Source of the DNA: Gordonia spumicola
GTDB lineage: Bacteria > Actinomycetota > Actinomycetes > Mycobacteriales > Mycobacteriaceae
NCBI RefSeq assembly: GCF_009932475.1
Contig: NZ_BJOV01000002.1
Location: forward strand, 496,001-560,000
Direction: 5' to 3'
Length of the DNA: 64,000 nucleotides
Positions 1 through 10,144 of the stretch are shown piece after piece; the first letter of the stretch is position 1, and each line of letters opens with the position of its first letter. The notes under the pieces were generated by a model that worked only from the letters and a program-made list of their open reading frames with translations, searched no databases and was not told the DNA's origin. The translations under genes and the position numbers were made by a program.

Positions 1-1816
1 GCAGTCCCCTGCCCTTGGTCACGCCGCCGCTCTCCGCGATCACCCACGAGCTCGGCAAGTTCTTGTCGTGCCCGATCCGACCGTCGGTGAGGCGTTCAGT
101 ATGTGCCGCAAGCGGATACGCAAGGCCCATCTGATCGATCACCCGAACGTCGAGCGGGGCGTTCATGCTCGTCATGCCGAGGTTGAGGAAGTAGACGGTC
201 ACCTGCCGCGGTTTGCCCGCGGCCATCGTGTCCGGCAGCTTCGCGACGTACCACTGGTCGTAGTCGCCCGACGGCAGGATGATGCCGCCGGTGTCGCGGA
301 GCTCGTCGATCCGTTCGACCATGGCACGCATGCGCGGGTAGTCGAGATAGTCCGACGCGAGGATCGGATTCTCGTTGCCCATGTTGGTGACGTAGAAGCG
401 ACGCTCGTCGACGATGCCGTCCCGGCCGATGTCCATCGGCGAGTTCGACAGCACCTTGCTGTGTTCGGAGACGCCCCACCAGACCGTCGCACCCCACGCG
501 AGTCCGATGCCCACCGCGGCGGCCAGACGGAGCTGCCCGCTGCGCGTGCGCACCGTGTCGGGCAGGACCGCGGGCACGACCATCACCGGAAGCAGCAGGA
601 TGAACAGCGGCGTCAACAAGACACGGCCGTGCATGAAGTCGCCGCCCTGGCGGAGCCAGTAGACGCCGAGGATCAGGCCTGCGAGAAGCATCGTGACGAC
701 AACGGTCCGCTGCGACTGCATCCCGCGCGAGAACGCCGACCACCGGGCGACCAGCCGATCGCGCGAGGATTCGGGCTCGTCGTCGTCGAGGATGTCGGGT
801 ATCGCGGCGTCGCGGTACGTCTCGACTGCGCTCGACGATCCGGCGGACTCGCTCGACGGCAGGACGGACTCGCTCGACGACCGGGCGAGACGGTCGGCCC
901 GGGCGAGGACCGCCAGGAGGACGCCGACGACGACCGCCAGAATCACCGGGAGGAGCAGCGTGTACGGGCCGAACAGGTTGCCGAGGTATTTGAAGCCCTG
1001 CTCCCACTTGGAGCCGCTGGCGTCCTTGGCGATCGCCGGGTTCGGCACGAGGACGGCGTAGTAGCCCATCCGGAAGATCTGGTAGCCCACCGGAAGCAGG
1101 CCCGCGACGGCCGTCATCGCCAGGCGCATCCGCCAGCCGATGGGCGAGCAGAACAGCACCAGCAGCACGAGGACGCCGAGGACGGCGCCTTCGGGACGGA
1201 CCAGCGGCGCCAGACCCGCGGTGAAGGCGAGCGCGAGGAACGCGGCACGCGTCCGGCGGCTCGGTTCGGCGTCGCGTCTGCGCGCCCACGCGAGGAACTG
1301 ACACCACAGCGCGGCGACCCAGAAGATCGTCAGGCCGTTCTCGAGGCCGGACGTCGCGAAGTCGCGGGCGGGCGGGACGGCGATGTAGACGATCGCGCCG
1401 AGCGGCAGCAGCAGTCCGACCCCGGGTCCGGTGACGCTGCGCCCGTACAAGCGGGCGGTGCCGTACATGGCGAGCGGGATCGCCGACACCGACAGGATCA
1501 GCGCCACCCAGAGCGCGACGTACTCGGTGTGCTCGGCCCCGGTGATCCACGAGAAGAACCAGAGGACGTACGTCCACAAGGTGGACGTGTTCGCCTCGAC
1601 ACGCTCCCCCGCGTTGAACACGGGCCCGTTGCCCGCGAGCAGGTTGCGGATGGTGCGCAGCACGATGAGGCCGTCATCGGCGATCCACCGACGCTGCCAG
1701 GCACCGATCGCGAAGAGCACAGTGACGGCGATCGCGCCGATCGAGAAGCTCGTGATCGGCGCGATCAGACGGCGACGCGAATCGGTCGCCGAGGCGGGTG
1801 TGTCAGACGGGGACAT
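1..1816 (-). CDS. aftB: Terminal arabinofuranosyltransferase AftB (3' end outside window)
   Basis: Polytopic GT-C glycosyltransferase that adds the terminal beta-(1->2) arabinofuranose to arabinan of arabinogalactan (and lipoarabinomannan), using decaprenyl-phosphoryl-arabinose outside the membrane. I translated the minus strand from ATG at 1816; its first 14 bases overlap the end of ubiA. The family signature is clear: ADDGLIVLRT with the paired Asp at residues 47-48, then NAGERVEANTSTLWTY near 68-83. Hydrophobic segments alternate with short loops. About 605 codons are inside the window, close to the roughly 630 residues of the mycobacterial protein, so little is missing. A Ser/Glu/Asp-rich loop at about residues 307-355 contains an in-frame copy of a dispersed palindromic repeat (822-835). 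Position at the end of the glf-glfT2-ubiA operon matches Rv3805c. Confidence 0.93.
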   Translation of the reverse strand, partial: MSPSDTPASATDSRRRLIAPITSFSIGAIAVTVLFAIGAWQRRWIADDGLIVLRTIRNLLAGNGPVFNAGERVEANTSTLWTYVLWFFSWITGAEHTEYVALWVALILSVSAIPLAMYGTARLYGRSVTGPGVGLLLPLGAIVYIAVPPARDFATSGLENGLTIFWVAALWCQFLAWARRRDAEPSRRTRAAFLALAFTAGLAPLVRPEGAVLGVLVLLVLFCSPIGWRMRLAMTAVAGLLPVGYQIFRMGYYAVLVPNPAIAKDASGSKWEQGFKYLGNLFGPYTLLLPVILAVVVGVLLAVLARADRLARSSSESVLPSSESAGSSSAVETYRDAAIPDILDDDEPESSRDRLVARWSAFSRGMQSQRTVVVTMLLAGLILGVYWLRQGGDFMHGRVLLTPLFILLLPVMVVPAVLPDTVRTRSGQLRLAAAVGIGLAWGATVWWGVSEHSKVLSNSPMDIGRDGIVDERRFYVTNMGNENPILASDYLDYPRMRAMVERIDELRDTGGIILPSGDYDQWYVAKLPDTMAAGKPRQVTVYFLNLGMTSMNAPLDVRVIDQMGLAYPLAAHTERLTDGRIGHDKNLPSSWVIAESGGVTKGRGL

Positions 1817-2726
1817 AGACGGCCACAGCCACGATCACGACCCACGCGACGGCGAGCGCCTGGAGGACGCGGTCGCCGAGGGCGACCTCCTCCGGCTCGC
1901 CTGCCTGGCCGCCGTCGACGTCGACCGCGTACCGCAGGATCGCGATGGTGAACGGCACCATCGAGATCGCGTAGAAGACGTTGTCGTCGTGCGGACCGTC
2001 GAACGCCCACAGGCCGTAGCAGAGGACGACCGCGGTCGCCGACAGCGTCCACACGAAACGCAGGTAGGTGGTCGTGTAGTACTGCAACGACTTGCGGATC
2101 TTGGCTCCGGTGCGCTCCGCGAGCTGAAGTTCCGCGTAGCGCTTGCCCGCCGCCATGAACAGCGAACCGAAGGCCATGACCAGCAGGAACCACTTCGACA
2201 GGCCGTTGGGCAGGTCGGCCGCGACGCCACCGGCGATCGCGCGGAGCAGGAAGCCCGACGACACGATGCAGATGTCGATGACGGCCTGGTGCTTGAGGCC
2301 GAAGCAGTAGCCGAGCTGAATCAGCAGGTAGACGCCGATGGTGACGGCCGTCTGCCAGTTCGCCAGGAACGAGATGCCGATGGACGCCGCGGCGAGGACC
2401 ACGGCCAGTCCGAACGCCAGATTGCGCGGGACGACGCCCGCGGCGATCGGCCGGAAACGCTTGGTGGGGTGCTGGCGGTCGGCTTCCACGTCGAGCGCGT
2501 CGTTGATCAGATAGATCGACGACGCGACCAGGCAGAACGCGACGAACGCGATGCCGACTGCGGCCATCTTGCCGCCGTCGGTGAGCGTGTCGGTGCCCGC
2601 GGCCATCGGCGCGGCCAGCACCAGCACGTTCTTGACCCACTGGCGGGGACGCAACGCCTTGACCAGACCGGACGCCAAGTTCTTCGGCGGACCGGTGACT
2701 CCGGTCTCGATCGGCTCCTCGCTCAT
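1803..2726 (-). CDS. ubiA: Decaprenyl-phosphate phosphoribosyltransferase (DPPR synthase)
   Basis: UbiA-superfamily membrane prenyltransferase, 307 aa, that transfers 5-phosphoribose from PRPP to decaprenyl phosphate. This is the first committed step to decaprenyl-phosphoryl-arabinose, the donor used by AftB and related enzymes. The metal-binding NDxxDxxxD motif is at residues 75-83 (NDALDVEAD), followed by the basic stretch HPTKRFRPIAAG; hydrophobic helices fill the rest. The second polar motif is around KRYAELQLAER. The ATG at 2726 directly abuts the stop of the upstream phosphatase gene, and the 3' end overlaps the aftB start by 14 bp, so translation is probably coupled. Orthologous in sequence and position to Rv3806c. 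Confidence 0.95.
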   Translation of the reverse strand: MSEEPIETGVTGPPKNLASGLVKALRPRQWVKNVLVLAAPMAAGTDTLTDGGKMAAVGIAFVAFCLVASSIYLINDALDVEADRQHPTKRFRPIAAGVVPRNLAFGLAVVLAAASIGISFLANWQTAVTIGVYLLIQLGYCFGLKHQAVIDICIVSSGFLLRAIAGGVAADLPNGLSKWFLLVMAFGSLFMAAGKRYAELQLAERTGAKIRKSLQYYTTTYLRFVWTLSATAVVLCYGLWAFDGPHDDNVFYAISMVPFTIAILRYAVDVDGGQAGEPEEVALGDRVLQALAVAWVVIVAVAVYVPV

Positions 2727-3290
2727 CTACTGCTCCTCGATTCTCGTGTCTGCGGCAATGACCGCGCCTGCGGTCAGCGCTCCGACGAGTGCTCCGGCAG
2801 TCACATCGGAAGGGTAGTGGACGCCGAGCACCAAACGTGAAACGAGCATAGGCGGCACGATCACGGCGGGGAGCACGCCGAGCGGCAGACCAGCGGCTCG
2901 TCCGAGGAGGATCGCGGCGGCCGTGGTGGACGTCGCATGGCTCGACGGGAAGCTGAGCTTGCTCGGCGTGCCGACGCCGACCTTGATGTCGGGGTGATTC
3001 GGACGCTTGCGGCGGACCACGCGCTTGATGACGACCGACGCCGCGTGCGCGGTGAACGCTCCGGCTCCGGCCTCGATGTAGCGGCGGCGTGCGACGACGT
3101 CTCCGCGGCGATGGGCCGCGAGGGCCCCCGCACCGGCGAGCGCGAGCCAGCCGAGCGAGTGCTCGCCGAAGTGCGACAGCCCGCGGGCGGCGGGCAGCAC
3201 ACCCGGCCGGTCGGCGATGGCGCCCTGGATGGCGACGAGCGCGGCGGCCTCACCCGTCGCGGGTGTGAGATCAGTCGATTCCGAAGACAC
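2727..3290 (-). CDS. PAP2-family membrane phosphatase
   Basis: Small integral membrane phosphatase of the PAP2/type 2 phosphatidic acid phosphatase family, about 187 aa. It is thought to dephosphorylate DPPR to decaprenyl-phosphoryl-ribose, between the UbiA and epimerase steps. The three phosphatase motifs are present: KRVVRRKRP, SFPSSHAT and SRLVLGVHYPSD. I chose GTG at 3290, which overlaps the glfT2 stop and has AAGGAGAG about 8-10 nt upstream. The frame stays open farther upstream but that part is a shadow of glfT2. Its stop touches the ubiA ATG. Equivalent to Rv3807c; the exact substrate is inferred from that family. Confidence 0.9.
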   Translation of the reverse strand: MSSESTDLTPATGEAAALVAIQGAIADRPGVLPAARGLSHFGEHSLGWLALAGAGALAAHRRGDVVARRRYIEAGAGAFTAHAASVVIKRVVRRKRPNHPDIKVGVGTPSKLSFPSSHATSTTAAAILLGRAAGLPLGVLPAVIVPPMLVSRLVLGVHYPSDVTAGALVGALTAGAVIAADTRIEEQ

Positions 3291-5205
3291 GGGCCCAACT
3301 CTCCTTGCTGACGAGGTCGTCGTGTGCGGCGCGGTACTCCCCGCGCATGTCGTCGAACCGCTCGCGCAGTTCACGGACCAGTGCCGCCGATTCGCGGCCG
3401 AGGGCGATCGCCTTGTCGCGGTCCCGCTTGCGGTACACCACGCCGCGCCCGTCCGCCGTCGTGACGGTGACGCCGTCGACGCGGCCGAGGGAGAACCAGC
3501 GGGCCTCGATCGGCGGGTAGTTGGCCTGCGGCGTCTCGTGGTGACGCGGATCGGCCGGCCGCGCATTGTTGATCAGCGCCTTGACCAGCGTCTTCGCCTT
3601 GGCGACCGCACCCTCGGGGCCATTGACGCCGAGTGCGGTGGCCTCGCCGGAGGTCTTCGGCAGATCCTGCGCGGACGGCAGGACCACGGCGTCCGGGTAC
3701 TCCTTGCGGATGGCGGCGATCTTGCCGAGCGCCGTCGGCAGGATGTCGCGGATGTGGTCCGGTCCCGCGAGGAAGTCGCGGATCGCCTCGTTCTGGATGG
3801 CGACCGTCGAGTACTCCAGACACAGCAGGTGCTTGGCGGTGGCCTTCGCCATCGACGTCAGGATGCCGTCGATGGAGCCGTCCTTGTACATGGACGCCAC
3901 GACGAGACGGTTGCGCAGGTGGAAGTACGCCTGCCAGTCGATGGCGTCGTCCTTGTCGCTCCACGCCATGTGCCAGATCGCGATGCCCGGGACCGTCGCC
4001 GTCGGATAGCCCGCACGGGCCGCGCGGAGTGCGAACTCCCAGTCGTCCCACTTGATGAACAGCGGCAGCGGCAGCCCGATGGTCTCGGCGACCTCGCGGG
4101 GATACATGCACATCCACCAGCCGTTGCCCTCGACGTCGATGCGCCGGTGCAGGTGCGACGAGTTGTCCCGATCGGTGAGCGGGTACTTCGAGAAGTCGTG
4201 GTCGTACTCGACGAACGGCGCCGCCGTCCACATGAACTTGTGGTGGTCGATCACCTCGCCCATGCAATGCAGGTGGCTGCGTTCCTGCAGGTTGAGCATC
4301 TGACCGCCGACGAGCATCGGCGCTTTGGCGAAACGCGACAGGGCGAGGGCACGCAGAATCGAGTCGGGCTCGATCATGATGTCGTCGTCCATGTACAGGA
4401 TGTACGGGCTGTCGGTGAGACGCAGCGCCTCGTACAGGATGCGCGAGTAACCGCCCGATCCGCCGAGGTTGCCCTGGTCGAAGATGTGCAGACGGTCGCC
4501 GAGCGCCTCGGCGGCCTCGGTGTAGCCGGGTTCGTCCTTCACCTTGCGGGTGCCCTGATCGGGCATCAGAACGGCGTCGATCACCTCGTTGACCAGCGGG
4601 TCGGACGTCAGTGCGGCCAGCGCGGCGACGGCGTCGGTGGGACGGTTGAACGTCGGGATCCCGACGGTGACGCCGTTTTGAATCCGCGCACTGTCTCTAT
4701 TCGGCCCGTTCGCTTCGCTCCCGGCACCGGGTTCGACGGTGGCGTACCAACCGGCCGACAGGATCTCGGTGGCCGAGTCGGTGGTGACGTCGAACCAGAT
4801 CCAGCCGCCGTCCTCGAACGGCCCGAGGTCGGTCTCGAGTTCGATGACGCCGACGCCGGTCTCCGGGTCGACGGGCACGAGGTCGCCGCCGATGCCGATC
4901 CGCGAACCGTCGATCTTCGAGCGGTAGAGGTCCACTCGAGCATTGCCGCGGATCTCCACCCGCAGCACCACCGAGGTCAGGACACTCCAGCGGCGCCAGT
5001 ACGACGCGGGGAACGCGTTGAAGTACGTCGCGAAGCTGGCCTCGGAGTCCGCGCCCAGGCTCACGCTGGTGCGGGACGGCGCATGCGCGCGGCCGCTGTT
5101 GGTCGACGCCTCGTCGAGGTACAGGGAACGCACGTCGAGCGGCTCGCCCGGCCGCGGGAAGATGACCCGCTGCAGGAGGCTGACGGCTTTCGTGGGGTTG
5201 CTCAT
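3271..5205 (-). CDS. glfT2: Polymerising galactofuranosyltransferase GlfT2
   Basis: GT2-family cytoplasmic enzyme, 644 aa, that builds the arabinogalactan galactan by adding galactofuranose from UDP-Galf in alternating beta-(1->5) and beta-(1->6) linkages. An N-terminal beta-rich domain precedes the GT-A fold. FNRP is at 186-189, the metal-binding DDD at 273-275 in LYMDDDI, the catalytic WDDWE at 386-390, and the conserved His at 412 in IWHMAWSDKDD. Length is close to the 637 aa of Rv3808c. A linker around residues 158-178 looks longer than in the mycobacterial protein and its DNA is locally less GC-rich. The ATG at 5205 abuts the glf stop, so the two are translationally coupled. Confidence 0.95.
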   Translation of the reverse strand: MSNPTKAVSLLQRVIFPRPGEPLDVRSLYLDEASTNSGRAHAPSRTSVSLGADSEASFATYFNAFPASYWRRWSVLTSVVLRVEIRGNARVDLYRSKIDGSRIGIGGDLVPVDPETGVGVIELETDLGPFEDGGWIWFDVTTDSATEILSAGWYATVEPGAGSEANGPNRDSARIQNGVTVGIPTFNRPTDAVAALAALTSDPLVNEVIDAVLMPDQGTRKVKDEPGYTEAAEALGDRLHIFDQGNLGGSGGYSRILYEALRLTDSPYILYMDDDIMIEPDSILRALALSRFAKAPMLVGGQMLNLQERSHLHCMGEVIDHHKFMWTAAPFVEYDHDFSKYPLTDRDNSSHLHRRIDVEGNGWWMCMYPREVAETIGLPLPLFIKWDDWEFALRAARAGYPTATVPGIAIWHMAWSDKDDAIDWQAYFHLRNRLVVASMYKDGSIDGILTSMAKATAKHLLCLEYSTVAIQNEAIRDFLAGPDHIRDILPTALGKIAAIRKEYPDAVVLPSAQDLPKTSGEATALGVNGPEGAVAKAKTLVKALINNARPADPRHHETPQANYPPIEARWFSLGRVDGVTVTTADGRGVVYRKRDRDKAIALGRESAALVRELRERFDDMRGEYRAAHDDLVSKESWARVFGID

Positions 5206-6408
<1,203 letters not shown>

Positions 6409-6520
6409 TCAGCCTATCCGACAGAAGCTGAGTATTCGCCCAGCACCGGCACACGATAGCGCATGTCACGCTGTGAGCTTCGTCTGCGACCAGCGCAACG
6501 CCGACCACCCTCTCAACGAC

Positions 6521-6667
6521 CGGCTCCCCGAGCGCAGTCGAGGACCCGCCGCCCAGCCGTCACCACCCAGCGCGTCTCGACTGCGCTCGACGAACCGGGA
6601 AAGCTCCCAGCCCACCGCACCCAACGTCCAAGCACACCGCGACCGCCGGCTCGCCGAGCGCAGTCGG
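6521..6667. repeat. Three copies of a dispersed palindromic repeat
   Basis: The gap between glf and the SpoIID-domain gene carries three copies of the core TCGACTGCGCTCGA, whose reverse complement is TCGAGCGCAGTCGA. One full copy is at 6577-6590; copies missing terminal bases lie in the opposite orientation at 6529-6541 and 6655-6666. The same core occurs at 822-835, 8459-8472, 56850-56863 and 56919-56932. Alternating orientation lets the copies pair into long hairpins, so they may act as terminators here. Confidence 0.8.
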
Positions 6668-6671
6668 GGGG

Positions 6672-8291
6672 CTAGCGCAGACCGTCCGCCGTCGGGAAGC
6701 CGAGCTTGGCGAGACCGCCCGCGTTGAGGAAGTCGGTCAGCGCCTGGCCGAAGAGCGCATGCGCGCCGGTCAGCGGGCTGAAGTAGAGGACGCCGTTCTG
6801 CAGCACCTGGACGAGGCCCTGCATTCCGTGACCGTCGGTGAGGAGTTCGGGGGCGCTGACGGTTCCCGTCGACCCCTGCGAGTTGTCGCTGCGCTCCCGG
6901 CTGACGAGGCCCTTCAGCGAGTCGGCCTTGAGGCCGAGCGCGGTGGTGCCCTGCTTGATGATCTGCTCGATGATCGGCCGCATCTGGGCGGTGATCGACG
7001 ACAGGTCGGGAGAGCCGAGCGCCGACAATCCGGGAATCACCGTGTTCAGGACGTCGCCGAGGGGACCGAGGTCGAGAAAGTCGCCGACCGCGGGCGCTCC
7101 GACCGTCGGCTTGACGATCTTCGGCAACGACTTCTGGCCTTCGATGGAGAACCAGTCGGACTTGAGCTGCAGCTTCACGCGAGCGTCGTTGCCGCTGGCC
7201 TCGACGGTGCCGCCGGTGCCGACAACCCGGACCTTGATGACGCGGCCACTGCCCGCGCCGAGACCGTTGGCCTCGATCACCTCGAAGCTCTTCAGTGAAC
7301 CGACGCCGAACGCGCTCGCGATGCTGCCCGCGCTGACCTCGGCCTTCCAGTTGTGATCGGGCGCGATCGAGTCGCCCGCGTCTTCGACGGCGGGGAACAG
7401 CCCGCCCGCGGTGAAGCCGCCGGTGGACGCCGAGAACTCGGTGAGCGCGGGCTTTCCGTTCAGGAGTCGGATCTGGCCCGCGGTGGCGTCGGCCGCCCGC
7501 GACGTGCGCGGATCCTCGCCGGACGCGCCGTTGTACATCTGCGACGCCTGCGTGTTGTCCATGTCGCGCCCCTGCTGGAGGCCGGCAAGAACGTACGATC
7601 GCGCGGCGACCGCCTGCGCCTTGAGCGCTTCGAATCCGCCCGAGTCGCCCCACGAGGGCATCGACTCCTTCGGGATCACACCCTTGACGTAGTCGTCGAC
7701 GTGCAGCTTGTTGATCACCTTGCCGCCCGCGAGGCCGATGGAGCCGCGGAATGCGTCACCGCCCGCGCAGAAGGTGAGCAGTTCGTTCGCCGGGCGGTTC
7801 GCGGCCGGGTCGACGGGGTCGACCTGCGTCGCCGGAACGGTCTTCACGACGGCGCCGCCGCAGCCCTGAGTGATGGAGGCAGTACCCCCGGACAGGCTGA
7901 CAGCCTGCCCGGGAGCCACCGTCTGGCCGCCTACTTTGAGCCCAGCCCCCGCATGGACACTGACCGACGACTTCTCGCTGAGCGAGACCGTGACCTCGTC
8001 GGCAGTGCCCACCTTCCCCGCGGTGGTGTTCCCGTAGTAGTGGCGCAGGATTCGATCCGCCGACCAGCCCTGCTTGGCGTAGCCGTACGCACCCCATTGA
8101 CCAAGTCCCCGACCGTGCCCGTGGCCGTGGCCGTCGAGCACGAAGCTGTTGCCCGCGGTGAGCCCGACGTCTTCGCTGAAGACTCCGGTCGCACCGACGA
8201 CGAGGCCGCCTGCGAGGAGCGCAGGCGCCAACCCCAACGCTGCGAAGGTGATCGTTCGCTTCTTGGCACGACTGGGACGGACGTTGGGCAC
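6672..8291 (-). CDS. Secreted SpoIID/LytB-domain protein with C-terminal LGFP-type repeat
   Basis: Exported cell-wall protein of 539 aa. Residues 1-35 form a basic N terminus and hydrophobic segment typical of a signal peptide. Next comes HGHGHGRGLGQWGAYGYA, the His/Gly-rich motif found near SpoIID/LytB domains, and then the core segment DDYVKGVIPKESMPSWG with ALKAQAVAARSYVLA. SpoIID enzymes cut glycan strands of denuded peptidoglycan; whether this one is catalytic is not shown. The last 50 residues (VLYFSPLTGAHALFG, LAKLGFP) resemble an LGFP repeat, a module that anchors actinobacterial proteins to the wall. Its place between the arabinogalactan operon and the HAD gene suggests a cell-envelope role. 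Confidence 0.82.
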   Translation of the reverse strand: MPNVRPSRAKKRTITFAALGLAPALLAGGLVVGATGVFSEDVGLTAGNSFVLDGHGHGHGRGLGQWGAYGYAKQGWSADRILRHYYGNTTAGKVGTADEVTVSLSEKSSVSVHAGAGLKVGGQTVAPGQAVSLSGGTASITQGCGGAVVKTVPATQVDPVDPAANRPANELLTFCAGGDAFRGSIGLAGGKVINKLHVDDYVKGVIPKESMPSWGDSGGFEALKAQAVAARSYVLAGLQQGRDMDNTQASQMYNGASGEDPRTSRAADATAGQIRLLNGKPALTEFSASTGGFTAGGLFPAVEDAGDSIAPDHNWKAEVSAGSIASAFGVGSLKSFEVIEANGLGAGSGRVIKVRVVGTGGTVEASGNDARVKLQLKSDWFSIEGQKSLPKIVKPTVGAPAVGDFLDLGPLGDVLNTVIPGLSALGSPDLSSITAQMRPIIEQIIKQGTTALGLKADSLKGLVSRERSDNSQGSTGTVSAPELLTDGHGMQGLVQVLQNGVLYFSPLTGAHALFGQALTDFLNAGGLAKLGFPTADGLR

Positions 8292-8454
8292 TGCAGAACC
8301 CCTTCGGGCGGGAACCTCAGAAGCGCTCCTGAGGCCCGTGTGACTTGTGGGACTCCTGTGACAGTAGTGAACTTACGTGCCGTCCGCCAAGCCCAAGCGA
8401 TCACAAGCGCGTCACGGTCGAGAACGCATGTTCGATGTTGCTCCCCACTTGCTG

Positions 8455-8478
8455 CGTCTCGACTGCGCTCGACGAACC
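8455..8478. repeat. Dispersed palindromic repeat copy
   Basis: The core TCGACTGCGCTCGA is at 8459-8472, extended rightward as CGAACCGA like the copy at 6577. It sits in the 257-bp gap between the HAD gene and the SpoIID gene, in which I see no other feature. Confidence 0.75.
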
Positions 8479-8548
8479 GACGAAACGCTCGACGAGACGA
8501 CGAGACGACCAAACGCTCGCCCGGACCCACGCGGGCGGAGGAGCCGGG

Positions 8549-9379
8549 TCAGAACCAGCGTTCGAGGATTGCGGCGACGCCGTCGTCGGCCGCGGGCGCG
8601 GTCACCTCGTCGGCGGCGGCGAGGGCCGCGGGGTCGCCGTTGCCCATCGCCACGCCGTGCGACGCCCAGCGGAGCATCTCGATGTCGTTGGGCATGTCGC
8701 CGAACGCGATCGCCGACGACCCGTCGACGTCGGTGTTCGCGAGCAGCCACCGCAGTCCGGACGCCTTGTGGACGCCGGGGACCGACATCTCGATGAGTCC
8801 GGTGTCGATGGAGAACGTCACCTCGGCGAGGTCGCCGATCAGCGGCCTCACCGACGCGGCCATCTCCCTCGATGACATGCCCGGCTTACGGGCCAGGAGC
8901 TTCACCGCCGGAGCCTCGACGAGCCTGCCGTCGCTGACCTCGACGTGGTCGGGGTTGAGCCACGCGTGCTTGTACCCGGACGTCGCCACGAACGACGCCG
9001 TCGCCGCGTCGTGCGCGGAGGTCCCGGCGCGTTCGGCGGCCAGACCGACGCCGGGGACCGCGTCGGCGCAGATGTCGCGGAGCGTCTCGAGGACGTCGGT
9101 CGACAGTTCCTCGGCGTGCAGAATCCGGTCGCCGAGCACGTCGTAGACGATGGCTCCGTTGGCGCACACCGCGAATCGGGTGGCCGCCGCGGTTCCCGCG
9201 AGCTGATCAGTGATCGGCGGCACCCAGCGCGGGGGACGACCGGTAGACGGGACGAGCTCCACTCCGGCGGCCCGCGCCCGGAGCAGGACCTCGACCGTGC
9301 GGGGCGAGATCGGGTCGTCGCCGACGATGAGCGTGCCGTCGACGTCGGACGCGATCATGGACGGGGGTCCGAAGGTCAC
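8549..9379 (-). CDS. HAD-superfamily (Cof-type) hydrolase
   Basis: Phosphatase-like protein of 276 aa. The nucleophile motif DVDGTL follows ASDV near residue 12, with Asp acting as both nucleophile and acid/base. The motif near the C terminus, AFGDMPNDIEML, supplies the Mg-binding acidic residues. The large cap between them matches type IIB (Cof) HAD enzymes, which act on sugar phosphates or flavin precursors. Substrate is unknown. The GTG start at 9379 overlaps the stop of the upstream acyltransferase as GTGA, so it is the last gene of an acyltransferase-acyltransferase-HAD operon, the arrangement seen around Rv3813c-Rv3815c. Confidence 0.88.
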   Translation of the reverse strand: MTFGPPSMIASDVDGTLIVGDDPISPRTVEVLLRARAAGVELVPSTGRPPRWVPPITDQLAGTAAATRFAVCANGAIVYDVLGDRILHAEELSTDVLETLRDICADAVPGVGLAAERAGTSAHDAATASFVATSGYKHAWLNPDHVEVSDGRLVEAPAVKLLARKPGMSSREMAASVRPLIGDLAEVTFSIDTGLIEMSVPGVHKASGLRWLLANTDVDGSSAIAFGDMPNDIEMLRWASHGVAMGNGDPAALAAADEVTAPAADDGVAAILERWF

Positions 9380-10143
9380 TTCTTCTTCTCTCGTTTCGCT
9401 GCCCGACGAGCCGCCTTCTCCGCGGCCTCGGCGTCTTCGAGGATCAGCGCGTGGTCGGGGGTCGGCGCACTTCCGCCGAGGCGTGCGGGCAACCAGTCGG
9501 CGCCCGCCGGTGCGTCAGGGTATGCGTCCTGCACGCGGTACAAGAGGTCGACCATGACCGTCCGGAGCCGCTCGGCGGCGTCCGCCGGGTCGTCGTCCGC
9601 CGCGAAGTGCAGCGGCTCGCCGAAGGCGACGTCGATCGGGATCCGAGTTCGACCCATCCGCCGTCGCACGCCCTTGCTCCACTGCCGGTGCGCGCCCCAC
9701 ACGATAGTCGGGATCACCGGCACACCGGCGTCGATCGCCATCCGCACCGCTCCCGTCTTGAACTCCTTGAGTTCGAAGCTGCGGCTGATCGTCGCCTCCG
9801 GGTAGACACCGACGAGTTCACCCGCGCGCAGATCGTCGACGGCCACTCGGTAGGCGTCCGCACCCGCGGACCGGTCCACCGGCACGGCCCGCGCATGTTT
9901 CACGAGAAACCGCATGACGCCGATGTCCGTCAACTCGGACTTCACGAGGAAACGCGCACGCCGACGACGCTTTCGCAGGGCGAGACCGAGCGGCATGAAG
10001 TCCGTGTACCCGGTGTGGTTGACGGCGATGACCGCACCGCCCGACTCGGGCACGTTGTCGAGCCCGGCCACCGTCCGCCGCGTGCCCTGCACCGCGTGAA
10101 TCGTGCCGGCGATCAGTTCCAGCGTCCGGTAGACGGGCTCCAT
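9376..10143 (-). CDS. 1-acyl-sn-glycerol-3-phosphate acyltransferase-like protein
   Basis: PlsC-type acyltransferase, 255 aa from ATG at 10143. The catalytic NHx4D motif is NHTGYTD, with the substrate-binding segments VPVDRS, VYPEATIS and VPVIPTIVWG following in the family order. It would acylate a lysophospholipid or another glycerol-based acceptor at the inner membrane; the acceptor cannot be told from sequence. A basic C-terminal tail rich in Lys/Arg follows. The start lies one base after the stop of a second, clearly paralogous acyltransferase, suggesting tandem duplication. Confidence 0.88.
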   Translation of the reverse strand: MEPVYRTLELIAGTIHAVQGTRRTVAGLDNVPESGGAVIAVNHTGYTDFMPLGLALRKRRRRARFLVKSELTDIGVMRFLVKHARAVPVDRSAGADAYRVAVDDLRAGELVGVYPEATISRSFELKEFKTGAVRMAIDAGVPVIPTIVWGAHRQWSKGVRRRMGRTRIPIDVAFGEPLHFAADDDPADAAERLRTVMVDLLYRVQDAYPDAPAGADWLPARLGGSAPTPDHALILEDAEAAEKAARRAAKREKKK

Positions 10144-10144
10144 G

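Noticed and set aside
68..1951. Long plus-strand frame (627 codons) opposite aftB and ubiA
   Set aside because: It is antisense to two well-supported genes and encodes an Arg/Asp/Glu-rich sequence with no family features, as high-GC shadows do.
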